The position numbers were made by a program, and so were the translations under genes. This document shows, one piece after another, positions 44,583 to 52,271 of a stretch of DNA of 63,022 nucleotides. This DNA comes from Nocardia donostiensis (lineage in GTDB: Bacteria; Actinomycetota; Actinomycetes; Mycobacteriales; Mycobacteriaceae), in assembly GCF_002081715.1 (NCBI RefSeq), contig NZ_MUKP01000033.1, positions 1 to 63,022 of the forward strand. The letters are read 5' to 3'. The notes beneath the pieces are model-generated. The model was not told where the DNA came from. It saw only the letters and a list, made by a program, of their open reading frames with translations, and did not search any database. Numbering within the stretch: the first letter of the stretch is position 1; each line of letters starts with the position of its first letter.

Positions 44583-44754
44583 GCCTGTTCGGTTCTGGAC
44601 GCAGAAACGGTTCTGGCTGCCGGAACGGGTTCCGGTTGCTGGGGCGGGTGGGCGCGGGCCGGTGAATGGTTGACACGCGTTGCGTGGCCTCCGGGCGCGC
44701 GCGGCTGGCCGGTGCTCCCTATGATCGGGGCCGACACTGGACTCGAGGGGACCG

Positions 44755-45732
44755 ATGACCGGCTTTCTGCTACGACGCGCGCTCAACTACGTCGTGTTGT
44801 TGTTGCTGGCATCGTTCCTCACGTTCAGCGTCGCGTCACTGACATTTCGTCCGCTGGACAGCCTGGAGCAGCGTAATCCGCGGCCACCGCAGGCGGTGAT
44901 CGACGCGAAGGCCGAGCAGCTGCATCTGAACGAACCGATTCCGCAGCGCTACCTGATCTGGATTTCCGGGGCGGTGCGCGGGGATTTCGGCACCACCCTG
45001 GCGGGTCAGCCGGTGAGTGAGGAGCTGCCGCGGCGGGTCGCGGTGAGTCTGCGGCTGCTGATCATCGGGTCGATCGTCGGCACGGTGCTCGGGGTGCTGA
45101 TCGGCGCGGCGGGAGCGATCCGGCAATACCGGTTCAGCGACTATTTCACGACCGTGGTCTCGCTGCTGGTCTTGTCCACTCCGGTGTTCCTGCTCGCGAC
45201 GCTGCTGAAATACGGGGCGCTGGAGGTCAACTCGATGACCGGGCAGCAGATCTTCCTCTACACCGGGGAGACCTCGGCAGGCCATATCGAAGGTTTCGGC
45301 GCGCAGTTCGTCGACCGGCTGCAACATCTGGTGCTGCCCTCCTTGACGTTGGCGCTCGGCGGTATGGCCGGCTACAGCCGCTATCAGCGCAATGCCATGC
45401 TCGACGTATTGCAGAGCGATTTCATCCGCACCGCCCGCGCCAAAGGCCTGACCCGCACCAAAGCGCTGTACAAGCACGGTTTGCGCACCGCGCTGATCCC
45501 GATGGCAACACTGTTCGCCTACAGCCTCGGCGGCCTGATCACCGGCGCGACATTCACCGAGAAGATCTTCGGCTGGCATGGCGTCGGCGAATGGCTGGTC
45601 GACTCGATCAACGCGCAGGACGTGTACGTGGTGGTCACCGTGACCGCCTTCGCCGGTCTGGTGGTGCTGGTGTCGGGGCTGCTCTCCGACATCGTGTACG
45701 CGATTCTCGATCCGCGAGTGCGTGTGGGGTGA
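44755..45732 (+). CDS. oppB: Peptide ABC transporter permease, OppB type
   Basis: This 325-residue permease has six spans and starts at ATG 44755 with GAGGGGA in front. Family marks: the N-terminal FLLRRALNYVVLLLLASFLTF (first span), the LDSLEQRNP and HLNEPIPQRYLIW periplasmic part, and the cytoplasmic EAA loop DFIRTARAKGLTRTKALYKHGLRTA (quoted in parts: DFIRTARAKG and ALYKHGLRTA). It leads the operon oppB-oppC-oppD-oppA, the gene order of Rv1283c-Rv1280c. The partner permease starts 2 bases after its stop. The imported peptide is unknown. Confidence 0.93.
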   Translation: MTGFLLRRALNYVVLLLLASFLTFSVASLTFRPLDSLEQRNPRPPQAVIDAKAEQLHLNEPIPQRYLIWISGAVRGDFGTTLAGQPVSEELPRRVAVSLRLLIIGSIVGTVLGVLIGAAGAIRQYRFSDYFTTVVSLLVLSTPVFLLATLLKYGALEVNSMTGQQIFLYTGETSAGHIEGFGAQFVDRLQHLVLPSLTLALGGMAGYSRYQRNAMLDVLQSDFIRTARAKGLTRTKALYKHGLRTALIPMATLFAYSLGGLITGATFTEKIFGWHGVGEWLVDSINAQDVYVVVTVTAFAGLVVLVSGLLSDIVYAILDPRVRVG

Positions 45733-45734
45733 GC

Positions 45735-46652
45735 ATGACCGAAGCCGAGATCATCGTCCAGGGCGCGCCGGAGGTCGCCGCATCGGGACGGCGCAAACTC
45801 GTCTGGAAGCGGTTCCTGCGCAACAAACCGGCCGTGGCCGGTGCGGCTGTGCTGATCCTGTTGTTCCTCGCCAGCTTCGCCTTACCGCCGTTCCTGCCCT
45901 ACGACTATCAGGACCTCGACTACACGGCACTACTGCAGCCGCCGAGCCCCGAACATCCGTTCGGCACCACTCAGATCGGCCAGGACGTGCTCGCGCAAAC
46001 CCTGCGCGGCCTGCAGAAATCGCTGATCATCGGTTTCTGTGTCGCCGTCATCTCCACCACCATCGCGGCGCTGAGCGGCGCGATCGCCGGTCTGCTCGGT
46101 GGCTGGACCGACCGCGTCATCATGTGGGTTGTCGACCTGCTGCTGGTGGTGCCGAGCTTCATCATCATCGCGTTGTTCGCGCCACGTACCAAGGGCAGCA
46201 GCTCGATCGTGCTGCTGATCATCCTGCTGGCGGCGTTCGGGTGGATGATCAGCGCGCGCATCGTGCGCGGGTTGACGTTGAGCCTGCGGGACCGCGAATT
46301 CGTGCGAGCGGCGCGCTACATGGGCGCACCCACTCGGACGGTGATCATCAGCCATATCGTGCCGAATATCGCCTCGATCCTGATCATCGACACCACGCTC
46401 ACCGTCGGCGCGTCGATCATGGCCGAGACAGGCCTGAGCTTCCTCGGGTTCGGTGTGCAGCCGCCGGACGTCTCGCTCGGTTCGCTGATCGCCGCAGGCA
46501 CCGATACCGCGCTCACCTATCCGTGGCTGTTCTTGTTCTCCGGTGGGCTGCTGATCGTCACGGTGCTGTCGGCGAACCTGGTCGGCGACGGGCTGCGTGA
46601 CGCCTTCGACCCGGGCGCGAAACGGGCACGGTCACGGAAGGCCCGGGCATGA
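45735..46652 (+). CDS. oppC: Peptide ABC transporter permease, OppC type
   Basis: This 305-residue second permease starts at ATG 45735, 2 bases after the oppB stop. It has a cytoplasmic N-terminus with the OppC-specific RFLRNKPAVAGAAVL, the periplasmic block PFGTTQIGQDVLAQTLRGLQ (about 75-94), and the EAA loop REFVRAARYMGAPTRTVI (about 184-201), then LIIDTTLTVG and ETGLSFLGFG. Its stop overlaps the ATPase start by 4 bases. It forms the membrane channel with OppB. Confidence 0.94.
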   Translation: MTEAEIIVQGAPEVAASGRRKLVWKRFLRNKPAVAGAAVLILLFLASFALPPFLPYDYQDLDYTALLQPPSPEHPFGTTQIGQDVLAQTLRGLQKSLIIGFCVAVISTTIAALSGAIAGLLGGWTDRVIMWVVDLLLVVPSFIIIALFAPRTKGSSSIVLLIILLAAFGWMISARIVRGLTLSLRDREFVRAARYMGAPTRTVIISHIVPNIASILIIDTTLTVGASIMAETGLSFLGFGVQPPDVSLGSLIAAGTDTALTYPWLFLFSGGLLIVTVLSANLVGDGLRDAFDPGAKRARSRKARA

Positions 46653-46785
46653 GCGGTCAGCGGCCGGAGGAGACAGCGGAGCATAACCACGGAGGCCGCC
46701 CGCACATGCCCCAAGAACACAGCATGAGCGGTCAGCGGCCGGAGGAGACAGCGGAGCATAACCACGGAGGCCGCCCGCACATGCC
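46649..46785. repeat. 75-bp direct duplication at the 5' end of oppD
   Basis: The sequence starting ATGAGCGGTCAGCGGCCGG at 46649 recurs at 46724 and is identical over 62 bases. The period of 75 keeps the frame and duplicates the start codon. The duplicated segment also contains GGAGGAGACAG and ACGGAGG, which can serve as ribosome binding sites for the second ATG. Confidence 0.95.
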
Positions 46786-48667
46786 AGGAAAGCGCAGCTC
46801 GAGTGACAAGAAAAAAGGGCTCGGCGAGCCCGGCGGCGCCCCGCTGCTCGAGGTTTCCGATCTGCGGGTGACCTTCCCCAGCGAGGAGGGCCGGGTCGAG
46901 GCGGTCCGCGGAGTCGATTACACCGTGTCCGACGGTGAGGTGCTGGCGATCGTCGGCGAATCCGGTTCGGGTAAGTCGGTGTCGTCGCTGGCGGTGATGG
47001 GGTTGCTGCCGGATCAGGCGCGGGTCGCCGGATCGATCCGGTTACGCGGGCGGGAACTGCTCGGGCTCGACGACCGGCAGCTGTCCGCATTGCGCGGCAG
47101 CTCGGTCAGCATGGTGTTCCAGGACCCGCTGTCGGCGCTGACCCCGGTGTACCGGGTGGGCGATCAGGTCGCCGAAGCACTGCTGGCGCACGGCGATATG
47201 AGCAAAGCCGACGCCGCGACACGCGCAGTGGAACTACTCGACCTGGTCGGTATTCCCGATCCAGAACTGCGCGCGAAGGCGTTCCCGCACGAGTTCTCCG
47301 GCGGTATGCGCCAGCGGGTGGTGATCGCGATGGCGATCGCCAACGACCCGGCGTTGATCATCTGCGACGAGCCGACCACCGCACTCGATGTGACGGTGCA
47401 GAAGCAGATCCTGAACCTGTTGCGCAAGGCGCGCGATATCACGGGCGCGGGCGTCATCATGATCACCCACGACATGGGGATCGCCGCCACCCTCGCCGAT
47501 CGGGTCGCGGTTATGTACGCGGGCCGGATCGTGGAAACCGCGACGACCACCGCGCTTTTCTCCGAGCCACGAATGCCGTACACGGTGGGTCTGCTGGGTT
47601 CCATTCCGCGGATGGACAGCCCGGCCCGCACCCCGCTGATCCCGATCGTCGGCGCCCCACCCGCCATGCACGCCATACCGCCTGGCTGCTCGTTCGCGCC
47701 GCGCTGCCCGGTCGCGGTGCAGCAGTGCCGCGATGCCGAACCGCCGCTCGCCGAGACCACGCCAGGTCATCGCGCCGCATGTATCCGCACCCATGAGGTG
47801 GGAACAACGGAACTGTTCGACGCCTACCGCCGCGAGATCACCGAACCGGAGGCCACGGCAGACACCGAGCCCGAGGTGGTGCTGCGGGTATCGGATCTGG
47901 TGAAGACGTTCCCGATCACCTCGGGTGTGGTGTTCCGGCGGCGCAGGGGTGAGGTGCGTGCCGTCGACGGCATCAGTTTCCAGATCCGGGCCGGGCGCAC
48001 GCTGGCGCTGGTGGGGGAATCCGGTTCCGGGAAATCGACCACGCTCACCCAGATCCTGGACCTGGCGCGACCGCAGGCGGGCAGTATCGAAATCCTCGGC
48101 CGCGAGATCAGCACGCTGACCAAGGCGCAGAAGCGGGAACTGCGCCGCAAGATGCAGATCGTCTTCCAGGACCCGACCGCCTCGCTGGATCCGCGGCTGC
48201 CGGTTTTCGACGCCATTGCTGAACCGTTGCGGATCGACGGACGCCCGAAAGCCGAAATTTCGCGCCGGGTGCCGGAGCTGCTGGCGCAGGTCGGTCTGCG
48301 CCCGGAGCACGCCGACCGCTATCCCGCCGATTTCTCCGGCGGCCAGAAACAACGCATCAGCATTGCCCGCGCTCTCGCGCTGGACCCGGAACTGCTGGTA
48401 TTGGACGAGCCGGTGTCGTCGCTGGACGTCTCCATCCAGGCGGGGGTGCTGAACCTGCTGCGCGATCTGCAAACCGAACGTGGCCTGTCGTATCTGTTCG
48501 TCTCCCACGATCTGTCCGTGGTCCGCAATCTGGCCCACGATATCGCCGTCATGTATCGCGGCAAGATCGTCGAATACGGTCCGGCGGAGCAGATCTTCGG
48601 CGATCCTCGTCACGAGTACACCCGGTCGCTGATCGACGCGGTACCGGTGCCGGTCGTGAACCGTTAG
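46649..48667 (+). CDS. oppD: Peptide ABC transporter, fused double ATPase OppD
   Basis: This 672-residue cytoplasmic protein fuses the two ATPases of an Opp system. ATPase 1 (about 55-310) has Walker A GESGSGKS at 103-110, signature SGGMRQR and Walker B LIICDEP; a Cys-rich OppD/OppF C-terminal block follows (GCSFAPRCPVAVQQC). ATPase 2 (about 405-665) has Walker A GESGSGKS at 456-463, FSGGQKQR and LLVLDEP. Both are complete. The N-terminus carries a duplicated 25-residue His-rich stretch (SGQRPEETAEHNHGGRPHMP) from a 75-bp repeat, so starts at 46649, 46724 or about 46781 are all possible; 46649 overlaps the oppC stop (ATGA) and is preferred. Confidence 0.94.
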   Translation: MSGQRPEETAEHNHGGRPHMPQEHSMSGQRPEETAEHNHGGRPHMPGKRSSSDKKKGLGEPGGAPLLEVSDLRVTFPSEEGRVEAVRGVDYTVSDGEVLAIVGESGSGKSVSSLAVMGLLPDQARVAGSIRLRGRELLGLDDRQLSALRGSSVSMVFQDPLSALTPVYRVGDQVAEALLAHGDMSKADAATRAVELLDLVGIPDPELRAKAFPHEFSGGMRQRVVIAMAIANDPALIICDEPTTALDVTVQKQILNLLRKARDITGAGVIMITHDMGIAATLADRVAVMYAGRIVETATTTALFSEPRMPYTVGLLGSIPRMDSPARTPLIPIVGAPPAMHAIPPGCSFAPRCPVAVQQCRDAEPPLAETTPGHRAACIRTHEVGTTELFDAYRREITEPEATADTEPEVVLRVSDLVKTFPITSGVVFRRRRGEVRAVDGISFQIRAGRTLALVGESGSGKSTTLTQILDLARPQAGSIEILGREISTLTKAQKRELRRKMQIVFQDPTASLDPRLPVFDAIAEPLRIDGRPKAEISRRVPELLAQVGLRPEHADRYPADFSGGQKQRISIARALALDPELLVLDEPVSSLDVSIQAGVLNLLRDLQTERGLSYLFVSHDLSVVRNLAHDIAVMYRGKIVEYGPAEQIFGDPRHEYTRSLIDAVPVPVVNR

Positions 48668-48679
48668 GAAGGACATTTC

Positions 48680-50344
48680 ATGAGGATTCGATCCGTCGGC
48701 TTCCGCCTCGCGGTGCCGATCGCCGCGATCGGCTTGATCCTGAGCGGGTGCAGCGCGAACAACGGCCACGGCGGCGATATCGCCATCGGCTCCAACAACC
48801 AGATCAACGCCCACGACCCGAGCGAGTTGCGCGACGGCGGTAATCTGCGGCTGCAGATCTCGGCCATGCCGGAAATCTTCAACCCACTGCACGTCGATTC
48901 CGACGCGGACGCAGGCGAAGTGGTCTCCTGGACCCTGCCGAGCACGTTCCGCTCCGATGCCGCGGGCAAACTGACCGTCGATAACAACTTCTACACCGAT
49001 ATCGAGCTGACCGGCACCAACCCGCAGGTGGTCACCTACACGATCAACCCGAAGGCCGTCTGGTCCGACGGAACCCCGATCACCTGGGAAGACCTGGCAT
49101 CGCAAGCGCACGCGCAGAGCGGAAGAGACCCCAACTACCAGATCGCCGCCACCTCCGGTTTCGATCGGGTCGCCAAGGTCGAGCGGGGTGTGGACGACCG
49201 GCAGGCGGTTGTCACCTTCAACAAGCACTACGCCGAATGGCAGGGGCTGTTCGGGCTGCTGCTGCCGAAAGTCGCCACCGCGACACCGCAGGCGTTCGAC
49301 GATTTCTACCGCAACGGTATGCCGCTGAGTGCGGGGCCGTTCATGGTCACCAATATCGATCGCGCGCAGAACCGCATCACCCTGGGCCGCAATCCCCAGT
49401 GGTGGGGCAACACCCCGAAACTCGATACGGTCACCTACAGCGTGCTCGACATTCCGGCGCGCATCGCGGCCGTGCAGAACAACGAGATCGACTCGGTGGA
49501 CATCTCCGGTATCGCGGAGGTCACCACGGCCCGCAACACTCCTGGCGTGCAGGTATTGCGCACACCGCTGCCGCGTTTCTCCCACTTCACGTTCAACGGC
49601 GCGCCGGGATCAATCCTGGAGGACCCGGCGCTGCGGCGCGCGATCGCGAAGGGCATCGACCGCCAGGCCATCGCCTCGGCCACCCTGCTCGGCGTGGTGG
49701 ACGATCCCAAGCCGCTGAACAACCACATCTATATGGAGGGCCAGAAGGGCTACCAGGACAACTCCGGCGTCATCGCTTACAACCCGGAGCAGGCGGCCCG
49801 CGAACTCGATGAGCTCGGGTGGAAACTCAACGGCGACGTCCGGGAGAAGGACGGACGCAAGCTGATCCTGCGCGATGTTATGTACCAGCAGGACCTGTGG
49901 GTGCAGATCGCGAAGATCGCACAGCAGAACCTGGCCGCTATCGGGGTGAAACTGGAAATCGAAACCTACCCGGGGCAGGGCCTTTTCACCGATATCATCG
50001 ACCCGGGCAACTTCGATATCGCCCAGTTCAGCTGGGTGGGTAGCGTGCTGCCGCTCGCGGCGCTTCCGCAGATCTACGCCTACGATCCGGAAGCACCGCT
50101 GTCCAACAAGGGCCGTATCGGTTCCCCTGAACTGAACGCGCTGATCGAGCAGACCATCTCCGAACTCGATCCGAAGAAGGCGATCGAACTCGCGAACCAA
50201 GCCGACCGGATGATCTTCGAAGAAGTGCATTCGATCCCGATCACTCAGTCGCCCGGCGCGGTCGCTCAGCGCAACGAAGTCGCCAACTGGGGCGCGTTCG
50301 GCCTCGCTTCCCCCGACTACACCACCGTTGGCTTCCTGAAGTGA
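48680..50344 (+). CDS. oppA: Peptide-binding lipoprotein OppA
   Basis: This 554-residue family-5 solute-binding protein catches peptides outside the membrane for OppBCD. A lipoprotein signal ends in LSGC with the lipidated Cys at residue 24. The mature protein has the expected blocks: GGNLRLQISAMPEIFNPLH, YTINPKAVWSDGTPITWEDL, GPFMVTNIDRAQNRITLGRN and RRAIAKGIDRQAIA. AGGAAGGA precedes ATG 48680, 12 bases after the oppD stop. Ligand size and kind are not visible; the M. tuberculosis relative has been linked to glutathione and other small peptides. Confidence 0.94.
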   Translation: MRIRSVGFRLAVPIAAIGLILSGCSANNGHGGDIAIGSNNQINAHDPSELRDGGNLRLQISAMPEIFNPLHVDSDADAGEVVSWTLPSTFRSDAAGKLTVDNNFYTDIELTGTNPQVVTYTINPKAVWSDGTPITWEDLASQAHAQSGRDPNYQIAATSGFDRVAKVERGVDDRQAVVTFNKHYAEWQGLFGLLLPKVATATPQAFDDFYRNGMPLSAGPFMVTNIDRAQNRITLGRNPQWWGNTPKLDTVTYSVLDIPARIAAVQNNEIDSVDISGIAEVTTARNTPGVQVLRTPLPRFSHFTFNGAPGSILEDPALRRAIAKGIDRQAIASATLLGVVDDPKPLNNHIYMEGQKGYQDNSGVIAYNPEQAARELDELGWKLNGDVREKDGRKLILRDVMYQQDLWVQIAKIAQQNLAAIGVKLEIETYPGQGLFTDIIDPGNFDIAQFSWVGSVLPLAALPQIYAYDPEAPLSNKGRIGSPELNALIEQTISELDPKKAIELANQADRMIFEEVHSIPITQSPGAVAQRNEVANWGAFGLASPDYTTVGFLK

Positions 50345-51000
50345 ATCGCGGATCGGGCCATCCCCTGGCCTATCCGCTCACCGTGACGTTCGGCGCCCTG
50401 GCGGTTATCGCCGCTTGGGCGCCGTTCGCGGATCTGGACCAGGTGAGCGCGCTGGTCACCGTTGCGCTGGGGATCCTGGGCTACACGGGGTACCGGGTGA
50501 GTACGGCGCTCGGGTGGGTGCCGAGCGGGCCGGGCCGACAGCGGACGGTGCCGGTGCGGCGGGTGCGGCAACAGCATCGGCTGGTCAGCCGCTCCTGGCT
50601 GGAGGTCGGCGACGGGGGTCGCACGCGCTGGGTGCCCGTGTACTTCGACCCTCGTCTGGTCGCCTTGACCGGTGGCGATGCTCATATCACGGCGAAACGC
50701 ATCACCATCGGCGAGTTGCGTTTGTACCCCTCCGGTCGCTTCCGTGATACCGAACCACCGGGCCGTCTGGTGGACAACCCGTCACGCCCGGCTCCCGATG
50801 CCGCGGAGCGCGCCGCCACCGCGGCCAAACCCGCCCGCCGCCTGCTCCTGGATGCCCAATCCGCCGTCGCGGCGCCGTTCGCCGCTCTGCTGTGGGTGTA
50901 TGTGGCGAACGGTGGAGTTCCCGCTTTCGCGGGCGCGACCTGCGTTGCCGCCGTCACCGCCATCTGGCTTTCGGCCATTCGCGGTTCCGACCCCAGCTGA
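50341..51000 (+). CDS. Membrane protein of unknown function
   Basis: This 219-residue protein starts with GTG inside the oppA stop (GTGA, 4-base overlap), so it is coupled to the opp operon. Two spans lie at the N-terminus (about 9-27 and 33-52), a cytoplasmic basic middle follows (RQRTVPVRRVRQQHRLVSRSW, in parts; then VPVYFDPRLVAL), and one or two spans lie near the end (about 165-210). The middle region looks like a small beta-rich domain known from actinobacterial membrane proteins, but I cannot name the family. Confidence 0.75.
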   Translation: MNRGSGHPLAYPLTVTFGALAVIAAWAPFADLDQVSALVTVALGILGYTGYRVSTALGWVPSGPGRQRTVPVRRVRQQHRLVSRSWLEVGDGGRTRWVPVYFDPRLVALTGGDAHITAKRITIGELRLYPSGRFRDTEPPGRLVDNPSRPAPDAAERAATAAKPARRLLLDAQSAVAAPFAALLWVYVANGGVPAFAGATCVAAVTAIWLSAIRGSDPS

Positions 51001-51336
51001 ACGACGATCCCGACTGAGCTCAGCGCATCAGACGCCACCGCCTCGCCACCGACAACAACCGGCGACCGGCGAGAGACGACCGGCAGCGACCAGACGAGGT
51101 TGGCGAGACGGACGACCGGCGGCGACAGAAGACCGACAGACGACGGCCAGGACGGTCGCCTGACCTGGCGACGATCAGGTGGAACCGATGCGTGACCGCG
51201 CCGGGCAGGCGCTCTGGGGAGGACGTTGCCCTCTTCACCAGTTGTGGCGGAACACACTTGACAATATACCCTAGGGGGGTACGGTAAACGTCAGTACAGA
51301 GTTACCGCCCACACGGCATCGACAATGGAGCACCCG
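51001..51336. other. Intergenic region before the copper operon
   Basis: From 51001 to about 51190 the sequence is rich in imperfect CGACCGGC and GACAGACGACGG repeats without a coding frame; it may contain the end of the opp transcript. From 51245 the base composition becomes AT-richer and contains the copper promoter. No regulator gene such as csoR is present. Confidence 0.5.
51259..51286 (+). promoter_or_regulatory. CsoR-type copper-responsive promoter
   Basis: TTGACA (51259-51264) and TACGGT (51281-51286) are separated by 16 bases. The spacer holds the dyad TACCC-TAGGG-GGGTA (51268-51282), the pattern of CsoR operators, so apo-CsoR would block RNA polymerase and Cu(I) would release it. 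The downstream genes encode a His-rich protein and a copper ATPase, which fits. Confidence 0.8.
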
Positions 51337-52245
51337 ATGAACGCAGCAACGAAGTTCGCCGGTTTCGCGCTCGGCCTGGCCGCGATCTTCGCGATCGCGT
51401 TGGGAGCCGGAGCCGCTATCGGTCCCGAACCGGACCGCCCGCACTCGCATGAGGCCGAGACCCCGGGAGCAGCGGACCACGCGACACTCAGCGGGCTGAC
51501 GAATACCGAAAGCGGCTACACCCTGGTTCTGGAGGACACACAAACCACATCCGCGCCGGACGCCCCGCTGCGGTTTCGTATCCAGGACCACACGGGCACC
51601 CCCGTCACCCGCTACACCACCACGCACGACAAAGACCTGCACCTGATCGTGGTCCGCCGCGATATGGCAGCGTTCCAGCACGTGCACCCGGTGCTCGACA
51701 ACACCGGAACCTGGACGGTGCCGCTGGACCTGACCCAGGCAGGCGACTACCGGGTCTACGCCGATTTCGTCACCGAAGACGGGCACAGCCACATACTCGG
51801 CGCGGATCTGCGAGTCGCAGGGAACTACGCACCGCGGCCGCTCCCGGCGCTCACCACCGTCACCTCCGTCGACGGATACCAGGTCGCGCTGGAAGGAACC
51901 GCTGTGCCGGGGCAGGCAGTGCAGGTGAGGCTCACCGTGTCCCGTGACGGGCGGCCGGTCACCGACCTGGAGCCCTATCTGGGAGCGTACGGTCACCTGG
52001 TCGCCCTGCGCGCCGCCGACCTCGGCTACCTGCACGTTCATCCCGAAGGCCACCCGGGTGACGGGGTGACCACGCCCGGACCGACGATCACGTTCGCACT
52101 GACCGCCCCGACCGCGGGCGACTACCGGCTGTTCCTCGATTTCCAGCACCGGGGCGAGGTCCACACCGCCGAATTCACGCTGCCCGTCGCACCCGGGGAA
52201 GCGACGGAAGCCGGGGCACGTTCGCCCGCAGGCCACGGCCACTGA
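51337..52245 (+). CDS. Secreted His-rich protein with two copper-site-like repeats
   Basis: This 302-residue protein starts at ATG 51337 (GGAG at 51327-51330; an upstream ATG at 51325 overlaps that site). A signal or anchor (about 6-29) is followed by HSHEAE. Two homologous domains follow, about 58-162 and 178-284. Each contains a HL[IV]V/ALR segment, an HVHP motif (115-118 and 233-236) and AGDYR[VL][YF] followed by DF. The tail ends GHGH. The paired HxH motifs outside the membrane suggest binding of copper. It lies 26 bases before copA, under a CsoR-type promoter. I know such proteins only as unnamed neighbours of copper ATPases. Confidence 0.82.
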   Translation: MNAATKFAGFALGLAAIFAIALGAGAAIGPEPDRPHSHEAETPGAADHATLSGLTNTESGYTLVLEDTQTTSAPDAPLRFRIQDHTGTPVTRYTTTHDKDLHLIVVRRDMAAFQHVHPVLDNTGTWTVPLDLTQAGDYRVYADFVTEDGHSHILGADLRVAGNYAPRPLPALTTVTSVDGYQVALEGTAVPGQAVQVRLTVSRDGRPVTDLEPYLGAYGHLVALRAADLGYLHVHPEGHPGDGVTTPGPTITFALTAPTAGDYRLFLDFQHRGEVHTAEFTLPVAPGEATEAGARSPAGHGH

Positions 52246-52271
52246 GCAGGCCTGACGCAGGGAGGAAGACA

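Noticed and set aside
47234..49585. Open frame of 783 codons on the minus strand
   Set aside because: It lies opposite oppD and oppA, which have complete motifs; its composition is that of an antisense shadow.
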